A DNA stretch of 64,000 nucleotides from Candidatus Barnesiella excrementigallinarum (GCA_019114445.1 DXFL01000029.1:54448-118447); one strand, 5' to 3'; positions 18,457 through 29,843 are shown, counted from the first letter of the stretch. The notes: generated from the sequence alone by a model not told the origin. A program made the numbers and translations.

Positions 18457-19654
18457 CCGGCTTCTTGCCGATAATCAGTATTTTGTCGTTGTTCGACAAC
18501 GTGGTACCAAAAAGATAAAAATCACCACCGTCTTTATTTTTCAATCGTTTTTGCAATTCGACCGTCGTCAAGGGGAAATTTCGTGTCGATAAGTTTAATC
18601 GAGGGTATTTTCCTCCGATATATTTTATATTCTTGGCGTTGAAAGGTACACACTCTACAACCTCGAATATACGACCCGGGAAATGGGAAATATAGTATTT
18701 CGAAGTATATAAATGACTGTTTATGTGTAATTTATCGATACTGTATTTAACCGCCACGGTTTTATAGGCTCCGGCTTTGAGTATGGATGCATTGGGCTCG
18801 TAGAGAAACTGTTCGATCGCCTCGCAAGCAGCAGGGTGGGGAAGTTGTTTCTCTTCTATGGGGAGGAATGGGAAAATCGAGATATTTTCTGCCGAATCGA
18901 TTTGTACACAATATGCTCTCGTGTCGATTCCTTTATCTTTTTCGGGAAGAGTATTATCCATTACCAACAATAACTCTTTACATTCGTTTTTTACAGAGAC
19001 GATATGTACTTCGGTAACACGAGGCAATTGGGCAATGAGAGCCGATAAATCGGCCATAGGCGAAACTTTTACGACAAGGCGTTTACCATAGCGGGAAAGC
19101 AAGGGCATCAACTCTATGATGTTAGGTTCACATTCGTCGAGAGCAAAAAGCCGTTTATTACCGGTTCCCCGTCTGGCCGGGTCGAGATAGATTGTATCGA
19201 ATTTGTGGTTGTTATTTTTTAGAAAGTGTGTACAATCATCTTGAACAACAGATATATTGTGGTTTCCCAATTCTTTAAAGTTATGTTCGGCAGCTCGGCA
19301 ATATTCGCCGAATCGCTCCACATAGACAACTTGCCCGGCCTTTTGCGCAAAATAAAAACTGTCTACACCCAAGCCGCCCGTTAAATCGAGTAGGTCTCTG
19401 CCTTGTATCAAACGCTGTTTATATTGTGCCGTTAATTCGGAAGAACATTGCTCGGTCGATAAAATCGAAGGAAATACGACATCGATATGAGAAATCCACG
19501 TCGGTAACTTCGTACGCAGTTTTTTTCGAGCCTCTATTTGAAGAATGGCCCACGAAACATCAAAGTCGGCTTGAATATTCTTCAATCGCAATTGGTTCGT
19601 ATCGGCGCCGGAATATTCTACAATAAAATCCTGGATAGATTTCTCATATTTCAT
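18446..19654 (-). CDS. Class I SAM-dependent methyltransferase with THUMP-like domain
   Basis: 402 residues. The SAM-binding fold has motif [15 protein letters not shown] (about 95-108), then a conserved [13 protein letters not shown] stretch (about 157-169) seen in a Bacteroidetes methyltransferase family with a THUMP-like domain, and a C-terminal region with ARNFP-type motif. THUMP implies an RNA, perhaps tRNA or rRNA, substrate; that is inference. The ATG is only four bases after a TATCTTTG -7 element, so the transcript may be leaderless. The gene is convergent with smpB and overlaps it by 11 bases. Confidence 0.82.
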   Translation of the reverse strand: MKYEKSIQDFIVEYSGADTNQLRLKNIQADFDVSWAILQIEARKKLRTKLPTWISHIDVVFPSILSTEQCSSELTAQYKQRLIQGRDLLDLTGGLGVDSFYFAQKAGQVVYVERFGEYCRAAEHNFKELGNHNISVVQDDCTHFLKNNNHKFDTIYLDPARRGTGNKRLFALDECEPNIIELMPLLSRYGKRLVVKVSPMADLSALIAQLPRVTEVHIVSVKNECKELLLVMDNTLPEKDKGIDTRAYCVQIDSAENISIFPFLPIEEKQLPHPAACEAIEQFLYEPNASILKAGAYKTVAVKYSIDKLHINSHLYTSKYYISHFPGRIFEVVECVPFNAKNIKYIGGKYPRLNLSTRNFPLTTVELQKRLKNKDGGDFYLFGTTLSNNDKILIIGKKPVNA

Positions 19655-19658
19655 GCCA

Positions 19659-19666
19659 CAAAGATA
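19659..19666 (-). promoter_or_regulatory. -7 element immediately before methyltransferase ATG
   Basis: The minus strand reads TATCTTTG, whose last base is five positions from the A of the ATG at 19654, so the predicted start coincides with the codon and the mRNA would be nearly leaderless. Confidence 0.55.
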
Positions 19667-20015
19667 CAGATTAAAATCGGAATCTGTGTGAGACTAATCG
19701 TTTACCTGCATTTGTAGAATGTGGGATGCGTTTTGGCAAAAAACTTCAACCACGCTTGATTCCCAGTTAGAGCTATTCATAATGAATATTCTTGGATCGG
19801 ATTGAAAGGGTATTGTCATGGCTCAATTATGATTTGTACAATTGCAAACCAATTTGTCCTATAATTTATATTATGTTAAATAAGGGACCGGAAAAATTAT
19901 TGTGTTTCTTTTGGGTTTCACAGATCAAAGGTTCCAATGGGAAATTCATATTATTACGAGATTTTCAAGATAAACCTATTATCTTCTTGGTTAAGCAATT
20001 AGATTTTGAGGATGC
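19667..20015. other. Intergenic region without recognised gene
   Basis: About 350 bases between the methyltransferase promoter and the TPR-gene terminator. An open frame (19792-20139, plus strand) runs through the terminator into the TPR gene's opposite strand and matches nothing I recognise, so I do not call it. A 7-1-7 AT-rich palindrome TATTCATAATGAATA (19774-19788) could be chance. Confidence 0.5.
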
Positions 20016-20054
20016 AAAACAGGCTGCCCAAATTAATTTTGAGCAGCCTGTTTT
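20016..20054. terminator. Terminator after TPR protein gene
   Basis: AAAACAGGCTGC and GCAGCCTGTTTT form a perfect 12-bp stem with a 15-nt loop. On the minus strand it is downstream of the TPR gene stop; T-rich flanks exist on both strands. Confidence 0.8.
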
Positions 20055-20076
20055 TATTTATTTTTCTTGTGCGATT

Positions 20077-21342
20077 TTATTCGCCTTCGATAGCTTTCAG
20101 TTTTTCTGCGTCGTTCAAGTTGTAATAGATATTGCGTAACGCATATTTGTAGTCCGGTTCATCGGGTTTCAGTTCGTATGCTTTTTCGTAATACGGACGT
20201 GATTTTTCGAACAGAGGTATTACCTCTTTTTCTCTGGCTTCGGCGTATTTAGCGTTATCGGATATCGTGCTTATTTCGTTATTTTTCTGAACAGCGAGAT
20301 TAAAATAGATACGGCCCAAGTTACCTAAGGCATCGGGGTACGAAGGATTTATGCTGATTGCCTTTTCGAAGCATTCTATCGATTGGTCGTATTTTTTCTG
20401 CGATTCGTACAAGTTACCTTTTACATTCCAATATTCGGCATTGTTCGGTTCGTCGGCCAATACCGATTCGAGTGTGGCGATGGCATCGTCGTATTTCCCA
20501 CTATATATGTAGAGGTTGATCAGTTTCAATGTGTAGGTATTTTCTTTTTGCATTTTTTTGTTACCGTTTTGATCCTCTACTTCAACCATTTCGTTTTTGA
20601 AAAGTTTTTCGCCTTCTTGAAGGGTCTTAATCAGGTTTACGGTGTCTTGTGTCATCTCATACTCGTATACAAGATATTTATAGACGTCGTTTTGATTGTA
20701 TCCATTCCCTTTTGCTTCGTTCAGCGCGCTGATTGCCAATTCGTTGTCTTGTGTTTGCAGGGCTGCTAAGGCTCTGTTGAATTCCAAAATGGCAATGGTC
20801 GAATCGGCAGGAAGTCCTGTTTTCTCATCTTTCATAATCGACAATTGAGGTATATCCAAATAGATTCCCCATACATCGTATGCTTTTTTGTAGTCTTTTT
20901 GGGTAAAGTAATGTACACCGGCGTTGGCATAACCGTCGATATTTTGTTTCAATATTTTACGGATATCTTTTACATATTTGGGTTTTACTTTACCTTTTTC
21001 ATTGGGCAATGTGTCTAATGCAACGGCTTGTAAAAAGTACTCATAACTTTTTATCAAAGCTTCGTACATGGGGCCATCACCATCTTTCAAAGTCATTCCC
21101 AGTGTTTTTTGGATATTGTCTTTCTCGAAATAGGTATTTTCTATAAATCCTGCGACATACCATGTTTTGGCATCGTCTTTTGTTTCGGGATCGGTTAAGG
21201 CTCCTTTGATGGTTTCACGGGCTTCTTGGAAATTAGGGCTTTCCATTTTGGCTTCACTGAAAGCCCGGTTTACGGCTTTCTTTTGACCAAATGCGCAAAT
21301 GACGGAAAGCAGTAATACTGCTGTTAACGTTGTCTTTTTCAT
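20077..21342 (-). CDS. Secreted tetratricopeptide-repeat protein
   Basis: 421 residues starting with a lysine-containing signal peptide ending around AFGQK. Several TPR-like helical pairs cover most of the rest, the clearest at about 280-360 (ALASLE... then NVKGNLYESQKKYDQSIECFEKAI, PDALGNLGRIYFNLAV). No enzymatic motif. It probably sits in the periplasm and scaffolds other proteins, by analogy with TPR families. It starts 26 bases after gyrA and has no separate promoter visible, so it is likely co-transcribed with gyrA. Confidence 0.8.
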   Translation of the reverse strand: MKKTTLTAVLLLSVICAFGQKKAVNRAFSEAKMESPNFQEARETIKGALTDPETKDDAKTWYVAGFIENTYFEKDNIQKTLGMTLKDGDGPMYEALIKSYEYFLQAVALDTLPNEKGKVKPKYVKDIRKILKQNIDGYANAGVHYFTQKDYKKAYDVWGIYLDIPQLSIMKDEKTGLPADSTIAILEFNRALAALQTQDNELAISALNEAKGNGYNQNDVYKYLVYEYEMTQDTVNLIKTLQEGEKLFKNEMVEVEDQNGNKKMQKENTYTLKLINLYIYSGKYDDAIATLESVLADEPNNAEYWNVKGNLYESQKKYDQSIECFEKAISINPSYPDALGNLGRIYFNLAVQKNNEISTISDNAKYAEAREKEVIPLFEKSRPYYEKAYELKPDEPDYKYALRNIYYNLNDAEKLKAIEGE

Positions 21343-21368
21343 CGCGGTGTTATTTTTAGAGTTAATAA

Positions 21369-23867
21369 TTATTCGGCAACTTCGGTTACATTGTCATCTT
21401 GCAAATTTTCGTCGACGCTTTCCGACAGTACTTTGCAGACCGAGGCTATTTCGTCGTTCCGTTTTTCCAAATTTATGAGGCGGACGCCTTGTGTAGCGCG
21501 GCCCATTACACGTACATCGGCTACTTTCATGCGCAATGTAATACCCGATTTGTTTATGATAACCAAGTCGTTTTCATCGGTAACGCATTTGATAGCTACC
21601 AGATAACCTGTTTTATCGGTGATATTAATGGTTTTAACTCCTTTCCCTCCCCGATTGGTAATTCGGTAGTCTTCGATGAGCGAGCGTTTTCCGTAACCTT
21701 GCTCCGAAACGACCATAATGGTTTCTTTTTCGGGCTCGTTAACGCAAATCATTCCTACCACTTCGTCGTTGTCGTTGTCGAGGGTCATACCCTTCACGCC
21801 AGTGGCATTTCGACCCATTTCGCGTACAGCGCTTTCGTGGAATCGTATGGCTCTACCGTGCTTGTTGGCAATGATTATTTGGCTGTCGCCGGTGGTGAGT
21901 CTCACTTGTATTACTTGATCGTCATCTCGGATCGTAATTGCGTTCACACCGTTTTGACGGGGCCGTGAGTAGGCTTCGAGTTTTGTCTTTTTGATAATAC
22001 CTTTGCGCGTACAGAACAATAAGTTGTGCGTCATATTGTATTCGGGATCTTGCAGCCGTTTTACCCGAATGAAGGCATTTACTTTGTCGTCCGACTCGAT
22101 GTTGAGCATATTTTGAATAGCCCGGCCTTTGGAGTTTTTGGCTCCTTCGGGTATTTCGTAAACTTTCATCCAATAGCACTTGCCCTTTTGGGTGAAGAAC
22201 AACATATAGTTGTGCATCGAGGCCGGATAGATGTATTCGATAAAATCTTCTTCGCGGGTGTTGCTGCCTTTTGCGCCTACTCCTCCCCGGTTTTGAGCGC
22301 GGAATTCGGAGAGCGGAGTACGTTTGATATATCCCATGTGCGAAATCGTGATAATCATTTCGTCATCGGCATAGAAATCTTCGGCATTAAATTCTTCGGA
22401 AGAATAGATAATTTCGGTTTTGCGTTCGTCGCAGTATTTTTCTTTTATTTCTAAGAGCTCATCTTTTACGACTTTCATGCAGACGGCTTCGTCGGCAAGT
22501 ATTTCGTTGTAATAAGCGATTAATTTTTCCACTTCGGCGTACTCGTTCCGCAATTTGTCTTGGTCGAGGCCGGTCAACTGTCCGATACGCATATCGACAA
22601 TTGCCTGAGCTTGTTTCTCGCTTAACGAGAAGCGCTCCATCAATCGCGTGCGAGCCTCTTCGCGGGTTCTCGATGCTCTTACAATTTTGATTACTTCGTC
22701 GATGTGATCCGATGCAATAATCAATCCTTCGAGGATATGAGCCCGTTCTTCGGCTTTTGCCAAATCGAATCGGGTGCGACGAAGGACTACTTCGTGCCGG
22801 TGGTCTACAAAGGCCAACAGCAGTTGTTTCAGGTTAAGGGTTTGAGGACGACCGTTTACCAACGCGATGTTGTTTACGCTGAAAGACGACTGCAAATCGG
22901 TCATCTTGAACAATTTGTTCAGAATGACATTTGCATTGGAGTCTTTTTTGATTTCGATTACGATTCGCATTCCGGCACGGTCCGATTCGTCGTTGATATT
23001 CGAAATGCCGTCCAATCGTTTTTCTTCCACCAAATCGGCTATTTTCTTGATTAGTTCCGATTTGTTGACTGCATAAGGGATTTCCGACACGACAATCGAT
23101 TCGCGTCCGGTTGCGCTATCTACTTCGATTTCGGCTTTGGCACGAATTACAATTCTGCCTCGTCCGGTTTCGAATGCGTCCTTTACACCGGCATAACCAT
23201 AGATGATACCGCCGGTGGGGAAATCGGGTGCTTTGATGTATTGCATCAACTCTTCGATGGTGAGGTTGCGGTTATCGACCAAAGCCACCGATGCGTCGAT
23301 ACATTCCGACAGGTTGTGTGGCGGCATATTGGTTGCCATACCTACGGCTATACCCGATGCGCCATTTACTAATAATTGAGGTATACGTGTGGGTAAAACG
23401 GTAGGTTCTTCGAGGGTATTATCGAAGTTTGGAATGAAATCGACCGTATCTTTTTCGATGTCGCTAAGCATCTCTTCGGCGATACGCGAAAGGCGGGCTT
23501 CGGTATAACGCATGGCAGCGGGGCTGTCACCGTCGACCGATCCGAAGTTCCCTTGCCCATCGACCAATGGATAACGCAAGGACCACGGTTGGGCCATACG
23601 TACGAGGGCGAAATAAACCGAGGAGTCGCCGTGGGGGTGATACTTACCTAACACATCGCCGACAATTCTCGCCGATTTTTTATACGGTTTGTCCGATGTG
23701 TTTCCCAATTTGTCCATTCCGAACAAAACCCGACGGTGTACTGGTTTGAAACCATCTCTCACATCGGGCAAGGCTCGAGCTACAATCACCGACATAGAGT
23801 AGTCGATATAGGCCGATTGCATCTCTTGTTTAATGTCTATCTTTAGAATTCTATCTTGGTCAATCAT
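21369..23867 (-). CDS. gyrA: DNA gyrase subunit A
   Basis: Breaks and rejoins DNA in ATP-driven supercoiling together with GyrB. The 832-residue protein has the catalytic tyrosine Y121 in [11 protein letters not shown] and the quinolone region [10 protein letters not shown], with Ser82 in the usual place but Phe86 at the position that is acidic (Asp87) in E. coli. The C-terminal half has the six beta-pinwheel blades, with the GyrA box QRGGKG-like element as [10 protein letters not shown]. Acidic tail follows. Upstream on the minus strand is a TATCTTTG promoter at 23917-23924; a TPR gene follows. Confidence 0.97.
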   Translation of the reverse strand: MIDQDRILKIDIKQEMQSAYIDYSMSVIVARALPDVRDGFKPVHRRVLFGMDKLGNTSDKPYKKSARIVGDVLGKYHPHGDSSVYFALVRMAQPWSLRYPLVDGQGNFGSVDGDSPAAMRYTEARLSRIAEEMLSDIEKDTVDFIPNFDNTLEEPTVLPTRIPQLLVNGASGIAVGMATNMPPHNLSECIDASVALVDNRNLTIEELMQYIKAPDFPTGGIIYGYAGVKDAFETGRGRIVIRAKAEIEVDSATGRESIVVSEIPYAVNKSELIKKIADLVEEKRLDGISNINDESDRAGMRIVIEIKKDSNANVILNKLFKMTDLQSSFSVNNIALVNGRPQTLNLKQLLLAFVDHRHEVVLRRTRFDLAKAEERAHILEGLIIASDHIDEVIKIVRASRTREEARTRLMERFSLSEKQAQAIVDMRIGQLTGLDQDKLRNEYAEVEKLIAYYNEILADEAVCMKVVKDELLEIKEKYCDERKTEIIYSSEEFNAEDFYADDEMIITISHMGYIKRTPLSEFRAQNRGGVGAKGSNTREEDFIEYIYPASMHNYMLFFTQKGKCYWMKVYEIPEGAKNSKGRAIQNMLNIESDDKVNAFIRVKRLQDPEYNMTHNLLFCTRKGIIKKTKLEAYSRPRQNGVNAITIRDDDQVIQVRLTTGDSQIIIANKHGRAIRFHESAVREMGRNATGVKGMTLDNDNDEVVGMICVNEPEKETIMVVSEQGYGKRSLIEDYRITNRGGKGVKTINITDKTGYLVAIKCVTDENDLVIINKSGITLRMKVADVRVMGRATQGVRLINLEKRNDEIASVCKVLSESVDENLQDDNVTEVAE

Positions 23868-23916
23868 TTATTTATAAATGAAAAATTTTGGTTATACAGT
23901 TTGATAGTTTAGCGTA

Positions 23917-23924
23917 CAAAGATA
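23917..23924 (-). promoter_or_regulatory. Putative -7 element for gyrA
   Basis: The minus strand reads TATCTTTG, about 50 bases before the gyrA ATG. A TTTG-like -33 is present at 23950-23953 but the spacing of 25 bp is long. Confidence 0.5.
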
Positions 23925-24049
23925 ACCATTTTTTGAAAAATCGAGATACCAAATTCAATAAATAATCTTTTACCGACGGGAAAATTCGGCATATTATTTG
24001 TTATATATAAGAAATGATAAATACCTGCCATTATTTGGCTTAAAGATGG

Positions 24050-24057
24050 TATATTTG
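24050..24057 (+). promoter_or_regulatory. Putative -7 element for clpC
   Basis: TATATTTG about 34 bases before the clpC ATG at 24091, with AAGGAGA at 24073-24079 in between. The element lies in an open frame that extends upstream to 23998, which argues against that longer start. Confidence 0.55.
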
Positions 24058-24090
24058 CTAAATCTATTATATAAGGAGACAGATTGGTTT

Positions 24091-26634
24091 ATGGAAAGAA
24101 ACTTTTCGCAACAGGTTAAGGAGATTCTCGGTTATAGCCGGGAAGAGGCCGAACGCCTTCAAAATTCCAGCATTGTGCCCGAGCATTTGTTGCTGGGAAT
24201 CATACGCGATGGCGCCAACCGGGCCGTCGATGTATTGGTGGGCCTCGGAGCTTCTCTTCGAACGATAAAGAGTTCGCTGGAAAATGAACTGTCCGCTTCC
24301 AATAATCACATGGAACAAACGACGAGTGAATTGACTATTAGTAAAAGTACAGATAGGGTTTTGAAAATGAGTATGCTCGAAGCCCGGTTTATGAAGAGTG
24401 ACGAAACCGATTCGGAGCATTTGTTGCTGGCTATATTGAAGGAGCCGGGATCTTCGGCTGCAAAAATCTTGAATACGAACCGGATTACGTATGACGAAGT
24501 GTCAGCTTACCTGAAAGGGAACGAATCGCCCGAATCGCCCTCGCCCAGCAATATGGGTGCCGGTTTTACCGACGATGAAGACGATGAATTGGAAGAGGAC
24601 CGTAATTATCGTAAAGAACAACAATCGGGCGGCAGCAGTACGGCTACGCAACGCAGTAATAACGATACCCCTGTGTTGGATAATTTTGGTACCGATATGA
24701 CAAAGGCTGCCGAAGAAGGCCGCCTCGACCCGGTGGTTGGACGTGAAAATGAAATAGAACGTTTGGCACAGGTATTGAGCCGTCGGAAGAAAAACAACCC
24801 GGTGCTTATTGGCGAACCCGGTGTGGGAAAATCGGCTATTGTCGAGGGACTTGCGTTGAGAATCGTACAACGCAAGGTGTCGCGTGTGTTGTTCGACAAA
24901 CGGGTTGTTTCGCTCGATATGGCGTCGATTGTCGCCGGCACCAAATATCGGGGACAATTCGAGGAGCGTATAAAAGCTATCTTGAACGAGCTTTCTAAAA
25001 ATCCCAACATTATTTTGTTTATCGACGAGATTCATACCATCGTCGGTGCCGGTGGAGCTACCGGTTCGCTCGATGCCGCCAATATGTTGAAACCGGCATT
25101 GTCGCGTGGCGAAATACAGTGTATCGGGGCGACGACGCTCGACGAATATCGTAAGAATATCGAGAAAGACGGTGCTTTGGAGCGGCGTTTCCAAAAAATT
25201 ATGGTCGAGCCTACTACTCCCGAAGAGACATTGCAGATACTGAATAATATAAAGGAACGGTATGAGGACCATCATAACGTGACTTATACCGACGATGCCT
25301 TAGAGGCGTGTGTCAAATTGACAGACCGCTATATCAGCGACCGCAATTTCCCGGATAAAGCCATCGATGCTTTGGACGAGGCCGGTGCAAGGGTTCATGT
25401 CTCGAACATCGTAGTTCCTAAGGAGATAGAAAGTTTGGAAGCTCAAATAGAGACTTGCCGGGAGGATAAAATCAATGCCGTTAAGTCTCAAAATTACGAG
25501 TTGGCAGCCAGTTTCCGCGACAAGGAAAAAGAGTTGCAACAGACGTTGGAGTCGGCCAAAGCTAACTGGGAACGGCAGATGCAACAGCATCGGGAGATCG
25601 TTAACGAAGAAAAAGTCGCCGAGGTTGTTGCCATGATGACCGGCGTACCTGTACAACGTATAGCCCAAGCCGAAGGGAATAAACTGCTGGCTATGGGGGG
25701 AGAACTGAAACGGGAAATTATCGGGCAAGACGATGCGGTCGATAAAATCGTTAAGGCTATCCAGCGTAATCGAGTGGGTTTGAAAGATCCGGGAAAACCT
25801 ATCGGGACATTTATGTTCTTGGGGCCTACCGGTGTTGGTAAAACCCATTTGGCTAAGAAGTTGGCCGAATATCTGTTCGATTCGAAAGACGCACTCATTC
25901 GTATCGATATGAGCGAATATATGGAAAAATTTACGGTCTCGCGGCTGGTGGGTGCCCCTCCGGGATATGTAGGTTACGAAGAGGGCGGCCAGTTGACCGA
26001 AAAGGTACGGCGCAAACCCTATTCGGTTGTTTTGCTCGACGAAATCGAGAAGGCTCACCCCGACGTGTTCAACCTGTTGTTACAGGTGTTGGACGAAGGT
26101 CGTTTGACCGATAGTCTGGGTCGTAGAATCGATTTCAAAAACACGATTCTCATTATGACCTCCAATATTGGTACTCGCCAACTGAAAGATTTCGGACAAG
26201 GTGTAGGTTTTTCGACCAATACCGTATCGGAAAAAGACTATTCGAGAGGCGTCATTCAAAAGGCTTTGAACCGGGCTTTTTCTCCTGAATTTTTGAATCG
26301 TGTCGACGACATCGTCATGTTCGACCAACTCGACAAGGATGCTATATTCAAGATTATCGATTTGGAATTGAGCGGGTTCTATAAACGGGTGGAAACTTTG
26401 GGTTATCACCTTGTGATTACCGACGAGGCTAAAAATTTCATTGCCGAAAAGGGTTACGATGTGCAATTCGGTGCCCGTCCCTTGAAACGAGCCATACAAA
26501 AGTATCTCGAAGACGAATTGGCCGAAATGATTATCCGGGCAACCGTTCAGGAAGGCGATACGATTTTAGTCGATTTCGACAAGGAGAACCAGAAAATAGT
26601 CTCTTCCATACAGGATTCGCGCAAGGCAGAGTGA
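24091..26634 (+). CDS. clpC: ClpC-type AAA+ unfoldase
   Basis: Unfolds proteins for ClpP. 847 residues from the ATG at 24091. The N-terminal Clp repeat domain (about 1-145) is followed by an acidic linker, AAA module one with Walker A GEPGVGKS (241-248), a coiled-coil/UVR-like middle at about 410-470, and AAA module two with Walker A GPTGVGKT near 577-584. The GVGF sequence in the second module fits the ClpP-docking loop of ClpC. No McsAB genes lie nearby. The gene stands alone and ends in a strong terminator. Confidence 0.95.
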   Translation: MERNFSQQVKEILGYSREEAERLQNSSIVPEHLLLGIIRDGANRAVDVLVGLGASLRTIKSSLENELSASNNHMEQTTSELTISKSTDRVLKMSMLEARFMKSDETDSEHLLLAILKEPGSSAAKILNTNRITYDEVSAYLKGNESPESPSPSNMGAGFTDDEDDELEEDRNYRKEQQSGGSSTATQRSNNDTPVLDNFGTDMTKAAEEGRLDPVVGRENEIERLAQVLSRRKKNNPVLIGEPGVGKSAIVEGLALRIVQRKVSRVLFDKRVVSLDMASIVAGTKYRGQFEERIKAILNELSKNPNIILFIDEIHTIVGAGGATGSLDAANMLKPALSRGEIQCIGATTLDEYRKNIEKDGALERRFQKIMVEPTTPEETLQILNNIKERYEDHHNVTYTDDALEACVKLTDRYISDRNFPDKAIDALDEAGARVHVSNIVVPKEIESLEAQIETCREDKINAVKSQNYELAASFRDKEKELQQTLESAKANWERQMQQHREIVNEEKVAEVVAMMTGVPVQRIAQAEGNKLLAMGGELKREIIGQDDAVDKIVKAIQRNRVGLKDPGKPIGTFMFLGPTGVGKTHLAKKLAEYLFDSKDALIRIDMSEYMEKFTVSRLVGAPPGYVGYEEGGQLTEKVRRKPYSVVLLDEIEKAHPDVFNLLLQVLDEGRLTDSLGRRIDFKNTILIMTSNIGTRQLKDFGQGVGFSTNTVSEKDYSRGVIQKALNRAFSPEFLNRVDDIVMFDQLDKDAIFKIIDLELSGFYKRVETLGYHLVITDEAKNFIAEKGYDVQFGARPLKRAIQKYLEDELAEMIIRATVQEGDTILVDFDKENQKIVSSIQDSRKAE

Positions 26635-26658
26635 CAAGTCCACGGAAAGAATAAGCCA

Positions 26659-26687
26659 AAATGTCAGACTTTTTGAGTCTGGCATTT
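26659..26687 (+). terminator. Terminator after clpC
   Basis: AATGTCAGACT / AGTCTGGCATT, 11-bp stem with one G-T pair, 5-nt loop and eight Ts. Ends clpC and precedes htpG. Confidence 0.85.
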
Positions 26688-26738
26688 TTTTTGAAAAAAT
26701 ATTCGAAAACAGAATAGAATTAAATAAAAGATATAATC

Positions 26739-28793
26739 ATGCAAAAAGGAACTATTGGGGTTACGACAGACAACATCTTCCCCGTCATCAAAAAGTTTTT
26801 ATACAGCGATCACGAAATATTTTTGAGAGAGCTCGTTTCCAACGCCGTCGATGCTACTCAAAAGCTGAAAACACTATCGTCGTTCGGCGACTTCAAAGGC
26901 GAGTTGGGTGCGATGAACGTATCGGTTTCTATCGATAAGAAAGTTGGCACATTAACGATCTCGGACCATGGTGTGGGTATGACAGCCGAAGAGATCGAGA
27001 AATACATCAACCAAATTGCATTCTCGGGTGCCGAAGAGTTTTTGGAAAAATATAAAAACGACGCCAATGCTATCATCGGCCACTTTGGATTGGGATTCTA
27101 CTCCTCGTTCATGGTTTCCAAAAAAGTGGAAATTCGTACGTTGTCTTACAAAGAAGGGGCACAGGCCGTTATGTGGAGTTGCGACGGTTCGCCGGCTTAC
27201 GAAATGAGCGATATTGAAAAAGCCGAGCGAGGTACCGATATTATTCTGTATATTGACGATGAGAATAAAGAGTTCCTCGAAGAGGCGCGTATCGAAACTT
27301 TGTTGAAGAAATATTGCCGCTTCTTGCCCGTGCCTATTGTCTTTGGGAAAGAACAAGAGTGGAAAGACGGTAAATATGTAGATACCGACAAAGACAAGGT
27401 AATCAACGATATGGAGCCGGCTTGGACCCGGAAACCTACCGATTTGAAGGACGAAGATTACAAAAAATTCTACGAAGATCTTTATCCCGGTATCGACGAG
27501 CCTTTGTTCTGGATACACTTGAATATCGATTATCCCTTCAAATTGACGGGTATCCTTTATTTCCCGAAAATTAAAAACAACATCGATATCAATCGGTACA
27601 AGATTCAGTTGTATTGCAACCAAGTGTTTGTTACCGATTCGGTCGAAGGTATTGTGCCCGACTTCCTCATGTTGTTGCAAGGTGTAATCGACTCGCCCGA
27701 TATCCCGTTGAACGTTTCCCGTTCCTATTTGCAAAGCGATGCCAACGTAAAGAAAATTGCGGGATATATTACGAAAAAGGTTTCGGAACGCTTGCAGGAG
27801 ATTTTTAACAGCGACCGTAAACAATTCGAGGAGAAATGGGACGACTTGAAGATATTTATCGAATACGGTATGCTCTCTGATGAGAAGTTCTACGAACGTG
27901 CTCAAAAGTTTGTTTTACTGAAAGATACCGAAGACAAATATTATACTCTCGATGAATATAAGACTTTGATCGAGGCCAATCAAACCGATAAGGACGGACA
28001 ACTCGTTTATCTCTATGCCACCGACAAAGAGGCCCAATACAGCTATATCGAGGCGGCCACTTCGAAGGGATACGACGTATTGCTTATGAACGGGCAACTC
28101 GATCCTCACTTCATTGGGCTGCTCGAACAGAAATTGGAAAAGAGCCGTTTCGTTCGTGTGGACAGCGATGTGATAGACAAATTGATTAAAAAATCGGAGA
28201 AGGAAGCACAGGTTACCCTCGACGAACAGCAACGCGACATGATGACTACTGTATTCAAATCGCAGCTCCCGGTAATTGAGAAGAGCGACTTCTTGGTGAT
28301 GTTCGAAGCTATGGGCGAAACCGCACAGCCTATTGTAATTACTCAAAACGAATTTATGCGCCGTATGAAAGATATGGCAGCCGTACAATCGGGAATGGCA
28401 TTCTATGGCGACCTGCCCGACAGCTATAACTTGATTGTCAATACCGAACATCCTTTGACAAAACGGGTTCTTGCCGACGCTGAGGCTTCTTGCAAAGAGG
28501 AGCTGGCTCCTGTACTCGACGAACTGAAAACGGTTAACGAGAATATTTCTCGCCTACAAGAGGCTAAGAAGGATAAAAAGGACGACGAAGTGCCCCTTAC
28601 GGAGAAGGAGGCTTTGAAAAATGCCGAAGAGAAAGCCAAAGAATTGAGAGCCAAAGAGGCCGATATTCTGAAACTTTACGCCGACAAAACTCCGTTGGTT
28701 CGACAACTGGTCGATTTGGCTTTACTCTCCAACAATATGTTGAAAGGTGAGGCACTGAGCAAATTTATCAAACGTTCGGTCGAGATCCTGTAA
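26739..28793 (+). CDS. htpG: Molecular chaperone HtpG (Hsp90)
   Basis: ATP-dependent Hsp90 chaperone of 684 residues. The N-terminal GHKL ATPase shows ELVSNAVDA (N box), DHGVGM (G1) and GHFGLGFYSSFM (G2) motifs. The middle domain has the NVSRSYLQ catalytic-loop motif, and a charged C-terminal region with KKDKKDDE is longer than in E. coli. No promoter match seen in the 100 bases upstream. A double hairpin follows. Confidence 0.97.
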   Translation: MQKGTIGVTTDNIFPVIKKFLYSDHEIFLRELVSNAVDATQKLKTLSSFGDFKGELGAMNVSVSIDKKVGTLTISDHGVGMTAEEIEKYINQIAFSGAEEFLEKYKNDANAIIGHFGLGFYSSFMVSKKVEIRTLSYKEGAQAVMWSCDGSPAYEMSDIEKAERGTDIILYIDDENKEFLEEARIETLLKKYCRFLPVPIVFGKEQEWKDGKYVDTDKDKVINDMEPAWTRKPTDLKDEDYKKFYEDLYPGIDEPLFWIHLNIDYPFKLTGILYFPKIKNNIDINRYKIQLYCNQVFVTDSVEGIVPDFLMLLQGVIDSPDIPLNVSRSYLQSDANVKKIAGYITKKVSERLQEIFNSDRKQFEEKWDDLKIFIEYGMLSDEKFYERAQKFVLLKDTEDKYYTLDEYKTLIEANQTDKDGQLVYLYATDKEAQYSYIEAATSKGYDVLLMNGQLDPHFIGLLEQKLEKSRFVRVDSDVIDKLIKKSEKEAQVTLDEQQRDMMTTVFKSQLPVIEKSDFLVMFEAMGETAQPIVITQNEFMRRMKDMAAVQSGMAFYGDLPDSYNLIVNTEHPLTKRVLADAEASCKEELAPVLDELKTVNENISRLQEAKKDKKDDEVPLTEKEALKNAEEKAKELRAKEADILKLYADKTPLVRQLVDLALLSNNMLKGEALSKFIKRSVEIL

Positions 28794-28803
28794 TCGGCAG
28801 TCA

Positions 28804-28828
28804 AAATATAAAGTAAGACTTTATATTT
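28804..28828 (+). terminator. First hairpin after htpG
   Basis: AAATATAAAGT / ACTTTATATTT, perfect 11-bp AT-rich stem with a 3-nt loop, ten bases after the htpG stop; lacks a strong T tract. Confidence 0.5.
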
Positions 28829-28862
28829 GGTGCCAAGCAAAAATATAAACTTTAACTTTAAT

Positions 28863-28904
28863 AGCGAAGGTGATAGTATAAATAATAAAACTATCACCTT
28901 CGCT
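28863..28904. terminator. Bidirectional terminator between htpG and pyrD
   Basis: AGCGAAGGTGATAGT / ACTATCACCTTCGCT, perfect 15-bp stem with a 12-nt AT loop between convergent genes htpG and pyrD. Confidence 0.85.
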
Positions 28905-28931
28905 TTATATAAATATCTGATTATTAGATAA

Positions 28932-29843
28932 TCAAACAATAAGTCCTCCAATAAGTTCACTAATGGAGCGTATATTGTTTTTTTCGAGATATTCGTCTAT
29001 GCCATAGACTATTTTTTCGGAGATTTGAGGATCTATGAAATTGGCTGTACCCACTTCTATGGCCGAAGCTCCGGCTAATATAAACTCGATGGCATCGGTC
29101 GCATTCATGATTCCTCCCAGCCCCACAATAGGAATTTTTACGGCATGGTAAGTCTGCCAAACCATGCGCAGGGCTATCGGTTTTACGCAAGCTCCCGACA
29201 ATCCACCCGTGACAGTCGAGAGTACGGGTCGGCGTCGGTTGGCGTCGATAGCCATTCCCAATAACGTATTGATTAACGACACCGCATCGGCTCCTTCCGC
29301 TTCGACGGCTCGGGCTATTTCGGTAATATCGGTTACGTTGGGCGACAATTTGACAATCAATGTCTTCGGATATGCTTTTCGCACGGCACGAACCACTTCT
29401 GCTGCGCTTTTACACGTAGTTCCAAAGGCCATGCCTCCCTCTTTTACGTTGGGGCACGAGATATTCAATTCGATACCCGGAATTTTGTCGAGGTGCGATA
29501 TTTTCTCGGCGGTGGCTACATAATCCTCGACCGAGGCTCCCGATACATTGACTAAGAAATTTGTGTCGATACCTTGTATGCGGGGATAGATATGTTCTAC
29601 GAAATAGTCTACACCTTTGTTTTGAAGTCCCACGGCGTTGAGCATACCCGAAGGAGTTTCGGCCATACGGGGATAGGGATTACCTTCCCGATGGTGCAAC
29701 GTGGTTCCTTTGACAATGACCCCACCCAGTCGAGACAGATCGACGAAATCGGCAAACTCTTCGCCATAACCGAATGTTCCAGAGGCTGTCATTACGGGGT
29801 TTTTCAAACTTAAACCTCCGATATTTACACTTAAATTTGCCAT
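28932..29843 (-). CDS. pyrD: Dihydroorotate dehydrogenase, class 1B catalytic subunit PyrD
   Basis: Oxidises dihydroorotate to orotate in pyrimidine synthesis. 303-residue FMN-binding TIM barrel with the [11 protein letters not shown] motif holding the catalytic cysteine. Use of NAD+ requires PyrK, encoded just upstream in the same direction and overlapping by 13 bases, which identifies the class 1B form. Works with carAB elsewhere in this window. Confidence 0.95.
   Translation of the reverse strand: MANLSVNIGGLSLKNPVMTASGTFGYGEEFADFVDLSRLGGVIVKGTTLHHREGNPYPRMAETPSGMLNAVGLQNKGVDYFVEHIYPRIQGIDTNFLVNVSGASVEDYVATAEKISHLDKIPGIELNISCPNVKEGGMAFGTTCKSAAEVVRAVRKAYPKTLIVKLSPNVTDITEIARAVEAEGADAVSLINTLLGMAIDANRRRPVLSTVTGGLSGACVKPIALRMVWQTYHAVKIPIVGLGGIMNATDAIEFILAGASAIEVGTANFIDPQISEKIVYGIDEYLEKNNIRSISELIGGLIV

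Noticed and set aside
19774..19788. Perfect TATTCATAATGAATA palindrome
   Set aside because: A 7-1-7 AT-rich palindrome is expected by chance a few times in 64 kb and has no functional context here.
19792..20139. 115-codon open frame in the gap before the TPR gene
   Set aside because: It reads through the terminator hairpin into the antisense end of the TPR gene and matches no family I recognise.
23998..24090. Extended clpC start
   Set aside because: The upstream codons include the predicted promoter at 24050-24057 and ClpC proteins begin with the MERNFS-type sequence.
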